DNA of 8,419 bases, taken from Anaerolineae bacterium (GTDB lineage: Bacteria > Chloroflexota > Anaerolineae > Aggregatilineales > UBA3940). Of this stretch, positions 4,886 through 8,419 are shown one piece after another. Every line of letters begins with the position of its first letter. Position 1 is the stretch's first letter. The notes under the pieces are model-generated. The model saw only the letters and a list, made by a program, of their open reading frames with translations, was not told the origin of the DNA and did no database searches. The stretch covers positions 1 through 8,419 of the forward strand of contig JAFGNO010000245.1 in the NCBI GenBank assembly GCA_016926985.1, given 5' to 3'. Both the position numbers and the translations under genes were made by a program.

Positions 4886-7363
4886 TCAAGTCCCCTGATT
4901 CCCGGGCGGCTGTTCCTGTGGGGCAACCGGCAGGGTGAAGGTAAAGGTTGTTCCCTTGCCGAGGCGGCTGGAGACTGTGATGGTCTCGCCATGGGCTTCA
5001 ACAACGGTTTTACATATGGCCAACCCCAGCCCCAGCCCTTCATAATGGCGGCGGGAGGTGCCATTGACCTGGTAGAACCGCACAAAGATCTCACCCAGGT
5101 CTTCTTCGGCAATGCCAATGCCCGTATCGCTGACCGAGATCGCCACTTTGTCATCCCGGTGGGCGGCGTCCACGGTGATCCTGCCACCGGATTCGGTGAA
5201 TTTGACCGCGTTAGCCAGCAGGTTGTCAATCACCTGCCGCATCGCGCCGGGATCAATCATCACTTCCGGCAGGTGACGGGGCATCTTCAGGTGGAGGGTG
5301 ATCCCGGCATCTTTGGCCATCACAGCCGCGCTGTCCACCGCCCGCTGCAGCCAGGCGCGGGTATCAACCGTCTCCAGCTCCAGCCCGCGTTCTTCCACCC
5401 GCGTTGTAATAATGAAGTTTTCGATCAGCTTGCGCAGTCGCAGCGCCTGTTCGTAGGTCACAGTCAGGCTGTTGGTTTGCTCGGCGGTCAGCGGCCCCAT
5501 CCCGTATCCCTCATCGAGAACCATATCGACATGCCCGATGATATAGGTCAGCGGTGTCCGGAATTCGTGCGAGATGTTCTGGATCATCTGGTCTTTGAGC
5601 GCATCCACTTCTTTCAGCGATTCGTAGGCTTTTCTGGTGGCCTCTTCTGCCAGCCAGCGCTCGGTCACATCACGCACAATCCCCCGGAAGCCAACCGGAT
5701 GGTTGGCAGCGTCCCGGATCAGCGAGGCGCTGGTCTCAAGCTGGCGCGGGGTCCCATCCCTGCGTACCCCGGTGAGGTCGGCCAGCCGGGCCGGTTCCCC
5801 GGTCTTATAGATGGTGTTGAACACCGCAAAGGCATTCCGCACAGACGACGGGGACATGAAATCGTGGTAGTGCATCCCGGTGAGCTCACCCGGTGGGTAA
5901 CCGGAGATCCGGCTGAGCGCCTCGTTCATGAAGGTGATGCGCCCTGACAGGTCGGTCTCATAATAGCCGTCCTCAATGGTCTCAATGATTGTCCGGTACT
6001 TCTCTTCGCTTTCCTCCAGTGCGCCTAATGCGTCTTTCAGGGACTTGATATGCGTGAAGACTGCAATGGTGCCGGCAAACTTTCCGTCTACGTAATGTGG
6101 AGTGCCGCTGACCAGCACGGGCACTCGCGATCCATCTTTGTGGAGCAGGTCCAGTTCATACTGATCGACCCGATCCTGCTGCCGGCGTTTATTGGCAGCT
6201 ATCACAATCTCAAGCTGGTCTTCGGGGATCAGTGTCCGCCAGTGTCTCCCGGTCAGGTCGAGCACTTCATAACCCACCATCTGCGCGGCGGCGGGATTCA
6301 CAAAGATGCAGTAGCCATCCGGGTCTTCCAGGACCAGGCCCTCGGCCATATTGTGCAGGATCCGCTCGTTGAATTCCTTGAGCAGTTTCAGGGCATCATG
6401 GGCCAGTTTGCGCTCGGTGACATCCAGGATCATGACCTGGGTGGCCGGGTTGCCCTGGTAAACAAAGGGTATGGAGACGACCTCCACGTCAATGATGGTC
6501 CCATCCAGCCGGATCATTTTTTCTTCCAGCAGGCCGGAGGCTTCCCGGTTGACATAGCTTTGCCTGATTCGCTCGATCACCGCGTTGTGATAATCCGGGT
6601 GAACCAGGTCCAGCGCAGACTTCCCGATCACGTCCTCCAGGGTGGCTGCGCCAAACATCTCCAGACCGGCCTGGTTGGCAAAAACCACCTTCCCATCCAT
6701 GTGCAGGCCGATGGCAATCGGGGAATGCTCCACCATGATCCGGTAGCGTTCTTCGCTGTCCCTGAGCGCGGCGGCGTTTTGCCTCAGCTTCCAGATATAG
6801 CGGATTCTCAGCAGCGATCCCACCAGCGACAGCAGAGAGATGGTGTTGAAAAACCACAATGGGGTGTTGAGCGCGCTGAACGGCACTTCCGGGTAGAAAA
6901 CCGGGGTCGCCAGCAACAGGATCAGGGCAATCGCACAGATGATTGCCTGAATGCTCAGGGGCGCAATGACCGCTGCTACCACAGGAGAGACGGCCAGCCA
7001 GATCAGCACCTCAGGTGCTGAATGCTCGCGCAGGAGCAGCAGGGTCAGGTGAGGCGCAGCCAGCAGCGCGGCCAGCAGCAGCGCGGCAGAGACCTGGTAG
7101 AACCGGGTCCGGCTGACAAGGTACATCAGCACGCTCAGTGGAATAAACCACAATAACGTGACCGTTGGCGGGGATAAGCTAAAAAAGAGGATCAGGGTGC
7201 TGGCCAGCATGAGCAGCAGGAGAATAGCGGAGAGCACCCGCACCCGCTCGCGCTCCGCCGGATTCTGGATGGATGGAGCCGGGCGCAGCAGTGAGCTTCC
7301 CGCCTGCGCAGCCCGGCTCAGGCCGCGCAGGGTCCGGACGATCAGTCCCGTTCCCCGTGCCAT
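4886..7363 (-). CDS. Membrane-bound sensor histidine kinase with three PAS domains
   Basis: This 825-residue protein should autophosphorylate on His and pass the phosphate to an unidentified response regulator. Residues ~43-190 hold about six hydrophobic membrane segments (e.g. 43-63, 68-84, 91-111, 168-186) with almost no external loop, suggesting sensing within the membrane or cytoplasm. Three PAS domains follow at ~203-317, ~327-440 and ~454-570; the first and third end in the typical DVTER. The HisKA helix contains the phospho-acceptor His599 in NISHEFRTPLT. The ATP-binding domain shows the N box DNLLANAVKF (713-722), the G1 box DTGIGI (746-751), the F box around IFVRFYQV (759-766) and the G2 box GLGLGLAI (776-783). 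All catalytic elements are intact. The ATG at 7363 has AGGGAG 5 nt upstream (7369-7374). It starts 33 bp after asnS with no terminator between, so it may be read from the asnS transcript. No response regulator is in the window. Confidence 0.93.
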   Translation of the reverse strand: MARGTGLIVRTLRGLSRAAQAGSSLLRPAPSIQNPAERERVRVLSAILLLLMLASTLILFFSLSPPTVTLLWFIPLSVLMYLVSRTRFYQVSAALLLAALLAAPHLTLLLLREHSAPEVLIWLAVSPVVAAVIAPLSIQAIICAIALILLLATPVFYPEVPFSALNTPLWFFNTISLLSLVGSLLRIRYIWKLRQNAAALRDSEERYRIMVEHSPIAIGLHMDGKVVFANQAGLEMFGAATLEDVIGKSALDLVHPDYHNAVIERIRQSYVNREASGLLEEKMIRLDGTIIDVEVVSIPFVYQGNPATQVMILDVTERKLAHDALKLLKEFNERILHNMAEGLVLEDPDGYCIFVNPAAAQMVGYEVLDLTGRHWRTLIPEDQLEIVIAANKRRQQDRVDQYELDLLHKDGSRVPVLVSGTPHYVDGKFAGTIAVFTHIKSLKDALGALEESEEKYRTIIETIEDGYYETDLSGRITFMNEALSRISGYPPGELTGMHYHDFMSPSSVRNAFAVFNTIYKTGEPARLADLTGVRRDGTPRQLETSASLIRDAANHPVGFRGIVRDVTERWLAEEATRKAYESLKEVDALKDQMIQNISHEFRTPLTYIIGHVDMVLDEGYGMGPLTAEQTNSLTVTYEQALRLRKLIENFIITTRVEERGLELETVDTRAWLQRAVDSAAVMAKDAGITLHLKMPRHLPEVMIDPGAMRQVIDNLLANAVKFTESGGRITVDAAHRDDKVAISVSDTGIGIAEEDLGEIFVRFYQVNGTSRRHYEGLGLGLAICKTVVEAHGETITVSSRLGKGTTFTFTLPVAPQEQPPGNQGT

Positions 7364-7396
7364 ACTATCTCCCTGTAATTGTGATCTTTGTGGCTG

Positions 7397-8419
7397 TCAG
7401 GGATACATTCGCTTCAGCATCCTGGGGAAGGGGATCGCCTCTCTCAGGTGGTCGATCCCGCAAATCCAGGTGACCGTTCTCTCAAGTCCCAGCCCGAACC
7501 CGGCGTGGGGCACGCTGCCGAAGCGCCGCAGGTCAACATACCATTTATAGTGATCCGGGTTGACGCCAAACTCGATGATCCGCTGCATCAGCAGGTCGGC
7601 ATCGGCGATGCGCTCGCTGCCGCCGATGATCTCACCGTAGCCCTCCGGCGCGAGCAAATCCACGCTCCGGCAGACCTCCGGGCGTCCTTCTACCGGCGGC
7701 ATATAAAAGGCCTTGACCGCCGTCGGATAGTGATAGACAAACACCGGCTTGTTGAACTTCTTTGTGAGTTCGGTCTCGTGCGGCGAGCCAAAATCATCGC
7801 CCCATTCGATTTTCAGCAGTTCCCTGAGCTCCGGGTCGTCGGTCTCTGCGCGGATATCTGCCAGCATCTCGATGGCCTCGTCATAGGAGATGCGCGGGAA
7901 GGGGGGCGTGACCTGTTCAAGCATTGCAGTATCCCGTTCCAGCAAGGCTAACTCGTCAGGGTGCTTCTCCAGGACAGCCTGGACAATGTAGGAGGTGAAC
8001 TGCTCTTCCATGTCCATGAGATCTTCCAGCGAGAAGAAGGCCATCTCCGGCTCGACCATCCAGAACTCGGTCAGGTGGCGGCGGGTTTTGGATTTTTCTG
8101 CCCGGAAGGTGGGGCCAAAGCAGTAGACTTTGCCAAAGGCCATGATATTGGCCTCGTTATAAAGCTGCCCGGTCTGGGCGAGATAGCCCGGTTCTTCGAA
8201 GTAATCGACCTCAAACAGCGAGGTGGTATTTTCCCCGGCGGTTGGCGTGATGATCGGTGTGTCGAGGTTGACATAGCCATGGTCGTCCAGCCAGTCGCGG
8301 ATCGCTTTGACCACCGTTGCCCGGATACGGAGCGTCGCCCACTGTTTACTGGATCGCAGCCAGAGGTGGCGGTTGTCCATCAGGAACTCGATGCCGTGCT
8401 CCTTGGGCGTGATCGGGTA
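7397..8419 (-). CDS. asnS: Asparaginyl-tRNA synthetase, C-terminal part (cut by the window edge)
   Basis: Class II aminoacyl-tRNA synthetase that charges tRNA-Asn with asparagine using ATP in the cytoplasm. The visible 340 residues run to the window edge in an open frame that begins YPITPKEHGIEFL, so the Met at 8380 is internal and the true start lies outside. Present are motif 1 around the helix and strand ending NLDTPIITPTAGE, motif 2 with FRAEKSKTRRHLTEFWMVE, and motif 3 GFGLGLERT, all intact. The KSKTRRHLTEFWMVE stretch favours AsnRS over AspRS. The N-terminal OB-fold anticodon-binding domain (roughly the first 100-120 residues) is missing because of the window edge. The histidine kinase follows 33 bp downstream. 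Confidence 0.95.
   Translation of the reverse strand, partial: YPITPKEHGIEFLMDNRHLWLRSSKQWATLRIRATVVKAIRDWLDDHGYVNLDTPIITPTAGENTTSLFEVDYFEEPGYLAQTGQLYNEANIMAFGKVYCFGPTFRAEKSKTRRHLTEFWMVEPEMAFFSLEDLMDMEEQFTSYIVQAVLEKHPDELALLERDTAMLEQVTPPFPRISYDEAIEMLADIRAETDDPELRELLKIEWGDDFGSPHETELTKKFNKPVFVYHYPTAVKAFYMPPVEGRPEVCRSVDLLAPEGYGEIIGGSERIADADLLMQRIIEFGVNPDHYKWYVDLRRFGSVPHAGFGLGLERTVTWICGIDHLREAIPFPRMLKRMYP

Noticed and set aside
4876..4899. Hairpin ATC-GGGG / CCCC-T-GAT at the end of the histidine kinase gene
   Set aside because: It overlaps the stop codon, has a bulge and no T-run on the minus strand, so it is not supported as a terminator.
4816..5229. N-terminal extension of the lipoprotein reading frame overlapping the kinase gene
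   Set aside because: It lies in another frame of the kinase coding sequence. A good ribosome site and a signal peptide place the real start at 4815.
4991..7021. Two long plus-strand open frames (318 and 323 codons) opposite the histidine kinase
   Set aside because: They are antisense shadows of a GC-rich gene with intact kinase motifs. They have no recognisable domains and no ribosome sites.
1..8419. CRISPR arrays, insertion sequences, tRNA or rRNA genes
   Set aside because: No repeat-spacer pattern, transposase, terminal inverted repeats or tRNA/rRNA signatures were seen on either strand.

Overview
The window most resembles a Chloroflexota genome, probably Anaerolineae-like. This is inferred from the style of several proteins: an N-terminally extended ArsR-type regulator, a small serine/threonine-rich lipoprotein, a multi-PAS histidine kinase and a GH1 enzyme with an NNTNNDWW-type N-terminus. 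The base composition is moderately GC-rich. No 16S or other decisive marker is present, so the assignment is tentative.

Layout. Bases 1-531 hold no convincing protein gene. They contain a consensus sigma-70 promoter (32-59), an inverted repeat at the expected transcription start (64-79), about 400 nt of potentially structured sequence and an intrinsic terminator (440-475). This is either an unrecognised non-coding RNA or a long attenuator-type leader. Three plus-strand genes follow: an ArsR-type winged-helix regulator (532-1617, followed by its own terminator), a GNAT acetyltransferase (1765-2505) and, 24 bp further on, a 592-residue two-domain protein (2530-4308). A bidirectional terminator at 4329-4356 separates these from the minus-strand genes. 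Read in the direction of transcription, the minus-strand genes are asparaginyl-tRNA synthetase (partial, running off the right edge), a membrane PAS histidine kinase 33 bp downstream of it, and a 121-residue lipoprotein with its own likely promoter.

The most unusual item is the 2530-4308 protein. Its first ~135 residues look like the SRA-like, modified-DNA-binding domain seen in ScoMcrA/HNH-type restriction proteins. The remaining ~450 residues are a complete GH1 beta-glycosidase with both catalytic glutamates. A reader of modified DNA joined to a sugar-removing enzyme suggests, as a hypothesis only, activity on glycosylated (phage) DNA. The main alternative is a GH1 gene that acquired an unrelated upstream reading frame. 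The GNAT gene appears to share its transcript, with a short AT-rich dyad upstream as a possible operator.

The minus-strand genes look ordinary. asnS is a housekeeping gene, and the kinase has no response regulator beside it within the window.
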